Assembly: GCA_045602425.1 (NCBI GenBank)
Contig: JAZSBO010000014.1
Span: 1 to 64,000 of the forward strand
Direction: 5' to 3'
Length of the DNA stretch: 64,000 nt
DNA from: RGIG9608 sp045602425
Lineage (GTDB): Bacteria; Bacteroidota; Bacteroidia; Bacteroidales; Paludibacteraceae
A program made the position numbers and the translations under genes. Below, piece by piece: positions 27,754 through 35,021 of the stretch. Every line of letters begins with the position of its first letter. Position 1 is the first letter of the stretch. Below the pieces are notes generated by a model. It was not told the origin of the DNA. It made no database searches and was given only the letters and a program-made list of their open reading frames with translations.

Positions 27754-28371
27754 TTATTTATTATTATAATCAAACGGCATTCTATTCACAATCGAACGTC
27801 CCAAAGTTACTTCATCAGCATATTCAAGTTCATCGCCAACAGCCACTCCCCTCGCTAAGACAGTCATTTTTATCGAATCATTTTGTATTCGACGCGAAAT
27901 ATAAAAACAAGTAGTATCGCCTTCCATTGTTGGACTCAAAGCAAAAATCAGTTCGTTTATATCATTATTTCTCACACGATCTACCAACGAGACTATCTCT
28001 AAATCAGATGGTCCAATGCCATTCATCGGAGATATAACACCACCAAGAACATGATAAAGCCCCTTATATTGTTGAGTATTTTCTATCGACATAACGTCTT
28101 TTATATTCTCAACAACACAAATTGTTTTATTATCACGAGATGTATCTGAACAAATACTACAAACATTGGTATCCGATATATTATGACAAACCTCACAATA
28201 ATGAATTCCTCGCCTTAAATCGATCATAGCATTGCCAAAAGCATCAACATCTGTCTCTGACTGTCGCAATAAATGAAGCACCATACGTAATGCTGTTTTT
28301 CGACCTATACCAGGCAACTTTGCAAATTCGTTTACCGCATTATCAAGAAGTATAGAAGATATATCGTGCAT
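27754..28371 (-). CDS. recR: Recombination mediator RecR
   Basis: RecR works with RecO/RecF to load RecA on gapped DNA. The 205 aa sequence has the helix-hairpin-helix LPGIGRKTALRMVLHLL, a zinc finger (CEVCHNISDTNVCSIC) and a Toprim domain (CVVENIKDVMSIE). Full length. Confidence 0.97.
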   Translation of the reverse strand: MHDISSILLDNAVNEFAKLPGIGRKTALRMVLHLLRQSETDVDAFGNAMIDLRRGIHYCEVCHNISDTNVCSICSDTSRDNKTICVVENIKDVMSIENTQQYKGLYHVLGGVISPMNGIGPSDLEIVSLVDRVRNNDINELIFALSPTMEGDTTCFYISRRIQNDSIKMTVLARGVAVGDELEYADEVTLGRSIVNRMPFDYNNK

Positions 28372-28376
28372 AGTCG

Positions 28377-28937
28377 TTAGTATAAAGGAGAAAGTTCTTC
28401 ACCATAAAACTCTAAATACCATTTATCAAATCTAACCAAAGATTGTTTACTGAATCGTAGCATCTTTTTTCGTATTTTAGTTAATGGCAATTCTTCGTTT
28501 AAATGAGTCTTCGAATAGAATTTATCTGCAAAACAAATAATCTGTTCTTCGAGCGTTATAGGCTCCATTTTTCGACAAGGAACAGGCAATTTTCTACTTT
28601 TTATCATCCACAATGCAAGACCACACCCTGTATGTCTTTCACAAACTAAAGCATGTTTCGGGAATCCCTCTTGTCGTAGCAAATCGGCTCCCAAATAACC
28701 ATGAGCAATATACGGAAAAGTACCTTGACAAAAAATTCGTGGAGCATCAGTTTTAAAGATGCCTATATCATGCAGCAAAGCTGCTTCTGCAACAAATTGT
28801 CGATCAACTTCTAAATGAGGATTTTGGTCAACAATCTCTAATGCTTTTTTTTGTACAGACATACTATGATTCATCAAAGTTTCATACAACTTCGAGTCTT
28901 TCTGATAATATTTTTCTATTATTTCTAATGGGTTCAT
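28377..28937 (-). CDS. HD-domain phosphohydrolase
   Basis: A 186 aa soluble protein with the metal-binding HD signature AALLHDIGIFKTDAP and an upstream His in LMNHSMSVQKKALEI. Family members hydrolyse nucleotides or phosphate esters; the substrate here is unknown. It overlaps the lipid-kinase gene by four bases. Confidence 0.85.
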   Translation of the reverse strand: MNPLEIIEKYYQKDSKLYETLMNHSMSVQKKALEIVDQNPHLEVDRQFVAEAALLHDIGIFKTDAPRIFCQGTFPYIAHGYLGADLLRQEGFPKHALVCERHTGCGLALWMIKSRKLPVPCRKMEPITLEEQIICFADKFYSKTHLNEELPLTKIRKKMLRFSKQSLVRFDKWYLEFYGEELSPLY

Positions 28938-29887
28938 TTTGGAGTAACAAAAGTTAAACTTGCAGGAATAATACTTACTTCGAAATCAACACATGCAGGC
29001 AACTGCACACCATCTGCTTCCAATTCTATTTTCTTCTCTGAAGAACATGTAAATTGTTGCAATTTATTGGAAAAAACACAAGGATGACTTAACAATTTCC
29101 CTGCAAACAAATATTTTGCGGCTCTGACAATATGCAAAAACGATAACTGCTTTACAATTGTTGCATGAAAGAATCCGTCTGTGGGGATAGCATCTGGCGT
29201 TTGCTTTAAACCTCCTCCCGTAAAGCATCCGTTTCCAACACTCATCGTATAAATCGGTTCTTCTACAAACAAATCTTTTTGATCACATTTGATATTCATT
29301 TTATATGAGCGATATTTTAAAACAGCCAAAAATACAGCAAACGAATACACCCAAGCTCCTCCAAAAAAGTGATTTTTTATCCAACTTGCATATTTCACAA
29401 CAAGAGCATCAAAACCAGCTCCCAACGCATTAAGAAAATAATATGTATTTTCTGTTTTACTTATTGTTTTTACACAACCAACATCTATCAAATGTTTCTC
29501 GCCGTTATGCAATACACCTAAAAGTTTCTTTATACTCTTTCGAGAATTTTTTAATTTCCAAAAACGAGCCCAATCGTTACCTGTTCCATACGGCACTAAT
29601 GCCAAACAAATCGAAGATTTTTCTGATACTTTTGAATGGAATATACCATTCACAACTTCGTTTAAAGTACCATCACCACCAAAAATAAGTATATTTTTTT
29701 TACCCTTTTCTACCAACTGTTTTGCAATTTCACAAGCATGACCTTTGTACAACGTTGTATACATTTCTACCGTCAACTGCATTTCGTGCAAAGATTTCTC
29801 AATAAACGCTAAATCCTTTTTCAAACGCTTTGTTCCCGCACAAGGATTCAATATTGCACACCAAACTTGTTGTTTATGTTCAGGCAT
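28934..29887 (-). CDS. Diacylglycerol/YegS-family lipid kinase
   Basis: A 317 aa kinase that probably phosphorylates diacylglycerol or a related lipid at the inner membrane. It shows NPCAGTKRLKKDL, the catalytic-loop motif FGGDGTLNEVVNG and VPYGTGNDWARF. ATG 29887 is chosen over a TTG at 29908 that would extend the overlap with aroC; with this start the overlap is eight bases. Confidence 0.9.
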   Translation of the reverse strand: MPEHKQQVWCAILNPCAGTKRLKKDLAFIEKSLHEMQLTVEMYTTLYKGHACEIAKQLVEKGKKNILIFGGDGTLNEVVNGIFHSKVSEKSSICLALVPYGTGNDWARFWKLKNSRKSIKKLLGVLHNGEKHLIDVGCVKTISKTENTYYFLNALGAGFDALVVKYASWIKNHFFGGAWVYSFAVFLAVLKYRSYKMNIKCDQKDLFVEEPIYTMSVGNGCFTGGGLKQTPDAIPTDGFFHATIVKQLSFLHIVRAAKYLFAGKLLSHPCVFSNKLQQFTCSSEKKIELEADGVQLPACVDFEVSIIPASLTFVTPK

Positions 29888-30962
29888 TGAGCGAATCTTT
29901 CTTTCCAAGTAAAATTAAATCCAAAATCGTAATTGCTGCCATTGCCTCAACAATAGGAACTGCACGAGGAACCACACACGGATCATGACGCCCATGTGCT
30001 TCTAATTCAACGTTTTCTCCTGAAACAGACACCGTATTTTGTTTCTTCGAAATGGTAGCTGTAGGTTTAAACAGAACTCGAAAACATATGTCCGAACCAT
30101 TAGACAAACCGCCTTGTATTCCTCCTGAATTGTTTGTTCGAGTTGCAACGTTGTTGTTATCTGCATGATAAAACTCATCGTTTTGCTCCGACCCTTTCTT
30201 ATTAACACCTAAAAATCCCGAACCATAATCGAAACCTTTAGCTGCATTTATAGAAAGCATAGCATATGCCAACCGAGCACTCAACTTATCGAATACAGGC
30301 TCACCTATTCCAATAGGCATATTTTTCACAACACAAGAAACTACTCCCCCAATCGAATCGCCTTCCGACCGAATTTGTTCTATCAAATCTATCATTTGCT
30401 TGGCAACCAGCGAATCGGGACAACGTACTGCATTGCTTTCTATTTCTGAAGAAGTATAAACAGGTGTTTCTGACAATTTTATATCGCCTATTTGAGACGT
30501 GTATGCCACAACCTCAATACCCATTTGCTTTAATACCAATTTAGCAAAAGCTCCAGCAACAATACGCGAAACCGTTTCGCGAGCTGACGACCGACCTCCG
30601 CCACGATAATCGCGAATACCGTACTTTTGTTGATACGTAAAATCGGCATGCGACGGACGATAAAGTTCCTTTAAATGTTCATAGTCGGCTGAACGCTGTT
30701 GCTCATTTTTGATAATAAAACCAATGGGTTGTCCCGTTGTTTTCCCTTCAAAAATACCCGACAGAAACTCTACCGCATCAGACTCTTTTCGTGGTGTAGT
30801 GATAGACGATTGCCCCGGACGCCTACGATTCAATTCACTCTGAACGAAAGCCATATCCACTGTAACTCCAGCCGGACAACCATCAATTATACCACCAAGA
30901 GCAACCCCGTGAGATTCGCCAAACGATGTTAAACGGAATATTTTCCCAAACGTATTCGACAT
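29880..30962 (-). CDS. aroC: Chorismate synthase
   Basis: AroC makes chorismate from EPSP, ending the shikimate pathway. The 360 aa sequence has the N-terminal SFGESHGVALGGIIDGCPAG, RPGQSSITTPRKE, GGGRSSARETVSRIVAGAFAK and GGIQGGLSNG signatures. Full length. It lies 14 bases after slyD and overlaps the lipid kinase gene at its 3' end. Confidence 0.98.
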   Translation of the reverse strand: MSNTFGKIFRLTSFGESHGVALGGIIDGCPAGVTVDMAFVQSELNRRRPGQSSITTPRKESDAVEFLSGIFEGKTTGQPIGFIIKNEQQRSADYEHLKELYRPSHADFTYQQKYGIRDYRGGGRSSARETVSRIVAGAFAKLVLKQMGIEVVAYTSQIGDIKLSETPVYTSSEIESNAVRCPDSLVAKQMIDLIEQIRSEGDSIGGVVSCVVKNMPIGIGEPVFDKLSARLAYAMLSINAAKGFDYGSGFLGVNKKGSEQNDEFYHADNNNVATRTNNSGGIQGGLSNGSDICFRVLFKPTATISKKQNTVSVSGENVELEAHGRHDPCVVPRAVPIVEAMAAITILDLILLGKKDSLNA

Positions 30963-30976
30963 TTACAATATTTCTT

Positions 30977-31546
30977 TTAATGACAATGACCACAACCGCA
31001 ATCGCCATGATCGCCACAATTGCAATCGCTACCACAGTCGCCACAACCACAGCCACAACCGCCTTTCATAGCCGCCAAATCGGCTTCTGTAGCTTCTCTT
31101 ATTGCAATGATTTCACCCTCAAAATGCAAATCTTCTCCAGCCAACGGATGATTAAAATCCATTGTTATAGCATCCGATTTCACCTCTACCACTTGTGCAT
31201 TTATATGTTGCCCATCAGAGGTTATCAAAGGCACTACATTCCCTTTGAATATTATCTGTTCGTCAAGTTTGCCATCTTCGCCCACAAAAATATTCATAGG
31301 CAAATCGCGAAAATTATCTTCATCGTACTCACCATACGCATCGGCACAGGGTATCGTAAAACTATACTTATCGCCTACAGACAAACCTTCAAGATGTTCT
31401 TCGAACTTTGGCAACATCATATTTACTCCAAAAGCAAACATCAATGGATTTTCTACCGACGTTTCTTCCATCAATTCGCGTTCACTACCTTCGCCCACAT
31501 ACAATTTATAAGTAGTGGTTACAATTGTATTTTTTTCTATTTTCAT
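30977..31546 (-). CDS. slyD: SlyD-type FKBP peptidyl-prolyl isomerase with metal-binding tail
   Basis: A 189 aa cytoplasmic chaperone/prolyl isomerase: FKBP domain with inserted flap (MNIFVGEDGKLDE region), the LAGEDLHFE motif, and a C-terminal tail of about 28 residues packed with Cys, Gly, Asp and His (GCGCGCGDCGSDCNCGDHGD), expected to bind nickel or other metals. ATG 31546 fits the family start MKIEKNT; an upstream in-frame extension to 31612 crosses the promoter boxes and is rejected. Probably transcribed with aroC. Confidence 0.92.
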   Translation of the reverse strand: MKIEKNTIVTTTYKLYVGEGSERELMEETSVENPLMFAFGVNMMLPKFEEHLEGLSVGDKYSFTIPCADAYGEYDEDNFRDLPMNIFVGEDGKLDEQIIFKGNVVPLITSDGQHINAQVVEVKSDAITMDFNHPLAGEDLHFEGEIIAIREATEADLAAMKGGCGCGCGDCGSDCNCGDHGDCGCGHCH

Positions 31547-31568
31547 ATTTATAATGTATTTAACTCTA

Positions 31569-31584
31569 CAAAAGTACAAAATTA
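31569..31584 (-). promoter_or_regulatory. Two tandem -7 boxes for slyD-aroC
   Basis: The minus strand reads TAATTTTG (31584-31577) immediately followed by TACTTTTG (31576-31569). Both match TAnnTTTG, 22 bases and more before the slyD ATG. Confidence 0.5.
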
Positions 31585-31663
31585 TACTTAACTCGCTGCA
31601 CGCAAATGCCACCGAAGAATCTCTTTAAAATAAAAAATATGTGGAATATTTTCTCTTTTTTAC

Positions 31664-31693
31664 TTGTTTTACAAAAAATAGTCAGTATATTTA
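31664..31693 (+). promoter_or_regulatory. Possible promoter for the 83 aa HTH-like gene
   Basis: TTG (31664-31666), a 19-base spacer and TATATTTA (7 of 8 to TAnnTTTG). Moderate support only. Confidence 0.4.
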
Positions 31694-31746
31694 TAACACT
31701 TTTAAAGACAAAAACTCTTATTATAAACAACTTAAATTTTTAAATT

Positions 31747-31998
31747 ATGGTTAAGACAATCACATTCAACGAGTTGAGAAAGATCAAAGACAGTTTGCCT
31801 GACGGAAGTATGGGTAGAATAGCAAACGAATTAGGAATGAAAGAAGAAACCATACGTAATTACTTCGGTGGGCAGAATTTTAAAGACGGAAACAGCTGTG
31901 GCGTACATTTAGAACCGGGACCTGATGGAGGACTTGTAATTTTAGATGACACTAAAATATTAGATTGTGCAGAACGTATCATTCAAGAAAACAAATAA
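31747..31998 (+). CDS. Small HTH-like DNA-binding protein
   Basis: An 83 aa protein whose segment from about residue 22 to 45 (MGRIANELGMKEETIRNYFG) reads as a helix-turn-helix. The C-terminal half is Gly- and Asp-rich with a short strand pattern. I do not recognise the exact family; similar short proteins are common in Bacteroidota. It is monocistronic with a strong terminator downstream. The regulatory target is unknown. Confidence 0.75.
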   Translation: MVKTITFNELRKIKDSLPDGSMGRIANELGMKEETIRNYFGGQNFKDGNSCGVHLEPGPDGGLVILDDTKILDCAERIIQENK

Positions 31999-32021
31999 AA
32001 AAACATACAAACAAAAAACAC

Positions 32022-32059
32022 AAAAAAAGTTTTTCTCCGTATAGAGAAAAACTTTTTTT
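32022..32059. terminator. Strong bidirectional terminator
   Basis: A perfect 16 bp stem (32022-32037 with 32044-32059) and a six-base loop, with A-runs and T-runs on both ends. It serves the HTH-like gene and can also act on the convergent lipoprotein transcript. Confidence 0.9.
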
Positions 32060-32067
32060 ATATACTA

Positions 32068-32087
32068 TAGGGACGCATGCGTCCCTA
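32068..32087. repeat. 20 bp perfect palindrome followed by a C5/G5 hairpin
   Basis: TAGGGACGCATGCGTCCCTA (32068-32087) is a perfect palindrome. Two bases on, CCCCC (32090-32094) and GGGGG (32099-32103) form a hairpin with loop TTCA. The GC-rich sequence stands out in this AT-rich genome and resembles short dispersed palindromes of Bacteroidota intergenic regions. No second copy lies in the window. Confidence 0.6.
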
Positions 32088-32112
32088 CTCCCCCTTCAGG
32101 GGGCTGGGGGCT

Positions 32113-34317
32113 TTATTCTCCAAGAACAGGGCGAACGGATTGACCGGATTTGCGATCGCCGCTGCCCCCGCTCGCGCCGCCCGCGTAGATGCCCACGAGC
32201 CACCCGTAGTCCGGCATGGCTATTCCTCCGAACGCAATCGACCAATAATCGCCGCTTCTGCCCGCGTAGTTCAAGTCATCGTCTCTGCGATAGCCCGCCG
32301 CAGGGAGGAAGATGGAGTTGCCGTTGGTGTTGCTCATTACGATTTGTCCTTTTACGCCTGTGCCGTTATAGTCAGATGTCCACTTCCATGTGCAGTTTTC
32401 AAGCAACTCCCTCCATTCGGCAACGGTGGGCATACGCCACGCACCACCCCAGTTTACAGCGGCAGCATCGTCAGCAAGTTCGAGCACTCTTTTGTTATCT
32501 ATAGTACCGTAAAGGCTATCTGTGTTGTATTTGGTTAACGTTGCTAAATCCCATCGATTATATGTTGCATTCCATGTAGCAGTTGCCCATTTATAAGTAT
32601 TCCAATCATAAGTGGTTTTTGGAGAGGTTTCTCCCCAAGCAAAATAGTCACCATACTCTTCGGGTTTGGTAGCACCAACGTTGCAGGTTGCCCACTTTAC
32701 GCTCAAGCCAAGGTCAATCCAAACATGCTCACTCTCCGTGCCTGTAGTAGGCATCGTCCATTGTGCATAAAGTGTAATATTTCGAGTAACACCGTTTATT
32801 ACCCTTCCTTCTGCAAAATCAACTCCACTCCCATTGGGCTCGGTATTCCAACCGTTAAGATAATAATCGTCTTTAGTATAAAGACCACTACCCCTAATAG
32901 TGTATGAATAACCATAAACAACTGTATCAACTACCATCTCACCTGTTCCGCCGTTCGGCATATAAGTAATGGTAAAAAGATATCCGCCGTCATCGGCTCC
33001 GCCACCGCCTTTTGCTATGGTAATCACCGTACCGTCGGCAAGGGTAAAATAAACATTGTCGGCATCTTGCGTCACGCTACGGAACATAGAGTCGCCTGCA
33101 TCACCTTTGTCGCCTTTCTCACCTTGCGCCCCGGTGGCTCCATCTTGTCCGTCGGCACCCGTAGCACCCGTGTCGCCTTTATCTCCTTTATCTCCTTTAT
33201 CTCCTTTATCTCCCTTTTCGCCAGTCTGTCCATCTTCGCCTTTGGCTTTGCCAAGCTGTGTCCAAGTGTTACCGTTGTCGTAAGAAATCCACCAGTAGTC
33301 GTTCTCTATCTTTAATTGAGGAGTCACTCCGTCCGTTCCATCTTGTCCATCTTTGCCATCAGTACCATTTTGACCATCTTGTCCGTCCGCTCCAGTTGCT
33401 TTGCCAAATTGTGTCCAAGTAGTACCGTTGTCGTATGATACATACCAATAACCATTCTCTATTTTCAATTGTGGGGTTATTCCATCTTGACCATTGCTAC
33501 CATCAGCACCATTTGTGCCGTTTGCTCCGTCTTTACCATCTTCGCCAGTGGCTTTGCCCAATTGCGCCCAAGTGGCACCATTGTCATAGGATATATACCA
33601 ATAGCCATTCTCTATTTTCAATAGAGGTGTCACGCCGTCTTGTCCATTAGTTCCGTTTTGTCCGTCCTTACCATCTGTTCCATTTTGACCGTCTTGACCA
33701 TTATCGCCTGTAGCTTTGCCTGATTCTGTCCAAGTAGCGCCATTGTCATAGGATATATACCAATAGCCATTTTCTATTTTTAATAGAGGAGTTATACCGT
33801 CTTTGCCATCGGCACCATCTTGACCATCTTTGCCGTTTGCTCCGTTTTGACCATCCTTGCCTGAAACGGGGAGTTTGTTGCCATTGTCATCCAAAAGCCA
33901 CTCGCCATTGAGCGTCCAATAATATACGCCATCGGTGTATTTGGCTACGCCCACTATAGGAGAAGTTCCGTTTTGTCCGTTGGCACCATTCTGTCCGTCT
34001 TTGCCATCCTTGCCGTGATAAATGGTTATCGGGTCGTGGCCAGAGAACGCAATGGAGTAGCCTATCTCCACTCCACCTTCCATTATCGGAATAACAGAGG
34101 TTACCTTATCGTTGCTCTCTATCACGTTCACTATGGTTTGCAACGAAGAGATGTTCGTATTGGCTTGTGCGCACCATTTTTCAAGGTCGTCGATGCGAGC
34201 TTCGTTTTGGGTTACATTTCGCCAAAGCGAGTTGAACATATCTATTTCGTCGTCGTTGTTGCACGCAGTAGCAAAAAGCACAAAAGCAAGTGCGAGAAGT
34301 TTAATTGTTGTTTTCAT
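32113..34317 (-). CDS. FISUMP/collagen-like surface lipoprotein, paralogue 2 (long form)
   Basis: A 734 aa predicted lipoprotein (lipobox ATAC near residue 19). It has a coiled coil and DUF4988-like start and four tandem modules, each a Gly-X-Y tract plus DGxTPxLKIENxYWxxSYD. A (KGD)n/Gly-X-Y tract, an InlB/Listeria-Bacteroides repeat (about 510-590; YMPNGGTG...YAQW) and a C-terminal FISUMP domain follow. The single module of paralogues 1 and 3 is here expanded to four. The last 60 codons are strikingly GC-rich with many NNC codons. ATG 34317 gives a standard signal peptide; an upstream start at 34347 would add ten basic residues. It lies behind a small lipoprotein gene and structured element copy 2. 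Confidence 0.83.
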   Translation of the reverse strand: MKTTIKLLALAFVLFATACNNDDEIDMFNSLWRNVTQNEARIDDLEKWCAQANTNISSLQTIVNVIESNDKVTSVIPIMEGGVEIGYSIAFSGHDPITIYHGKDGKDGQNGANGQNGTSPIVGVAKYTDGVYYWTLNGEWLLDDNGNKLPVSGKDGQNGANGKDGQDGADGKDGITPLLKIENGYWYISYDNGATWTESGKATGDNGQDGQNGTDGKDGQNGTNGQDGVTPLLKIENGYWYISYDNGATWAQLGKATGEDGKDGANGTNGADGSNGQDGITPQLKIENGYWYVSYDNGTTWTQFGKATGADGQDGQNGTDGKDGQDGTDGVTPQLKIENDYWWISYDNGNTWTQLGKAKGEDGQTGEKGDKGDKGDKGDKGDTGATGADGQDGATGAQGEKGDKGDAGDSMFRSVTQDADNVYFTLADGTVITIAKGGGGADDGGYLFTITYMPNGGTGEMVVDTVVYGYSYTIRGSGLYTKDDYYLNGWNTEPNGSGVDFAEGRVINGVTRNITLYAQWTMPTTGTESEHVWIDLGLSVKWATCNVGATKPEEYGDYFAWGETSPKTTYDWNTYKWATATWNATYNRWDLATLTKYNTDSLYGTIDNKRVLELADDAAAVNWGGAWRMPTVAEWRELLENCTWKWTSDYNGTGVKGQIVMSNTNGNSIFLPAAGYRRDDDLNYAGRSGDYWSIAFGGIAMPDYGWLVGIYAGGASGGSGDRKSGQSVRPVLGE
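33181..33216. repeat. Four-copy 9 bp tandem repeat encoding Lys-Gly-Asp
   Basis: The unit ATCTCCTTT occurs three times, followed by a fourth with one change (ATCTCCCTT), in frame within the collagen-like region of paralogue 2. Slippage would change the number of Lys-Gly-Asp triplets without breaking the frame. Confidence 0.8.
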
Positions 34318-34330
34318 CTTCTTTTGTTTT

Positions 34331-34573
34331 TTAGTTCTCTTTTTCATTTTTTAATAAACACTCTACATCGGCAGCTTTTTCTTCGAAAATCCGCACATCG
34401 TTGTACTTACTGAACGTAGCTTCGGCTTCCGTACGGGTCATCCACTGATAGGTTATCACTTCCGTTTCACCTATTTTGTACACCACTTTTTGGCAGGCAG
34501 GTTTCTCCTTGCTGCAACTTGCGAGGGTTGCCACGGCAACCAACATCGCACCTAAAAACAGTTGTTTCTTCAT
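34331..34573 (-). CDS. Small predicted lipoprotein
   Basis: An 80 aa protein with signal peptide and lipobox LASC (Cys20). The mature part has two more Cys residues (CQK and ECL) and no recognisable domain. It is the first gene behind structured element copy 2 and lies 13 bases upstream of paralogue 2, so the two are probably co-expressed. Confidence 0.7.
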   Translation of the reverse strand: MKKQLFLGAMLVAVATLASCSKEKPACQKVVYKIGETEVITYQWMTRTEAEATFSKYNDVRIFEEKAADVECLLKNEKEN

Positions 34574-34720
34574 ACTTAAAATTTCTTTTTTATAATTTTT
34601 TACAAATAAACAAACTCAAGCAAATCGAGTCAAGTTCTTATTAGTTCTTATTTTTTATATCATTAAATTTTTAATAAAATCCTATTTTTTTCGGGATAAG
34701 CACAAAAGATATAGGTTCAC

Positions 34721-34970
34721 GTATGTACATAAAAAGAGCGTGGTGCTTTGCTATGTCTTTGAGATTTTGAGGTCTTCGACTACCCGTTGAATCAAATTAT
34801 ACACAAAAGCCCACGCTACGAGCGTGAGCGTCATTTGGGCTTTTACTTGATTCAACATAAGTTTTTGAAAGTGTCGAAGTTTCAAAATCTCAAGTTTAGC
34901 TTATAACGCTATTTCCAATATTTTCAAGATGTACACACTTTTTACAGTGTTATTTTTTCATAGGCAAAAA
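34721..34970 (-). repeat. Structured dispersed element, copy 2 (candidate leader RNA)
   Basis: Same layout as copy 1: terminal stem 34721-34730/34929-34938 (TGTACAT with ATGTACA replacing ACGCACAT with ATGTGCGT), stem 34759-34770/34882-34893, stem 34774-34780/34873-34879, stem 34786-34795/34847-34856 and apical hairpin 34812-34817/34821-34826. The arms differ from the other copies but stay paired. An extra hairpin, ACACT/AGTGT (34935-34939/34946-34950), overlaps the terminal stem. The nearest downstream minus-strand gene starts 148 bases away. Confidence 0.8.
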
Positions 34971-35021
34971 TGTTTTTTTGTTTTACAAATTCAGTACAAA
35001 TATAGTGAAATTCATTTTCAG

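Noticed and set aside
30926..31591. 221-codon plus-strand frame rich in Met, Thr, Ile and Ala
   Set aside because: It is the antisense shadow of the SlyD gene and its Cys/Gly/His-rich tail.
31547..31612. 22-codon N-terminal extension of SlyD
   Set aside because: It covers two -7 promoter boxes and is not part of the FKBP domain.
31965..32538. Two Arg- and Ala-rich plus-strand frames
   Set aside because: Both are shadows of the GC-rich 3' end of the FISUMP paralogue 2 gene and cross a terminator.
33090..33880. Regular direct repeats that could suggest a CRISPR array
   Set aside because: The repeats are in-frame Gly-X-Y codons of a collagen-like protein with no constant spacer length, and no cas genes are nearby.
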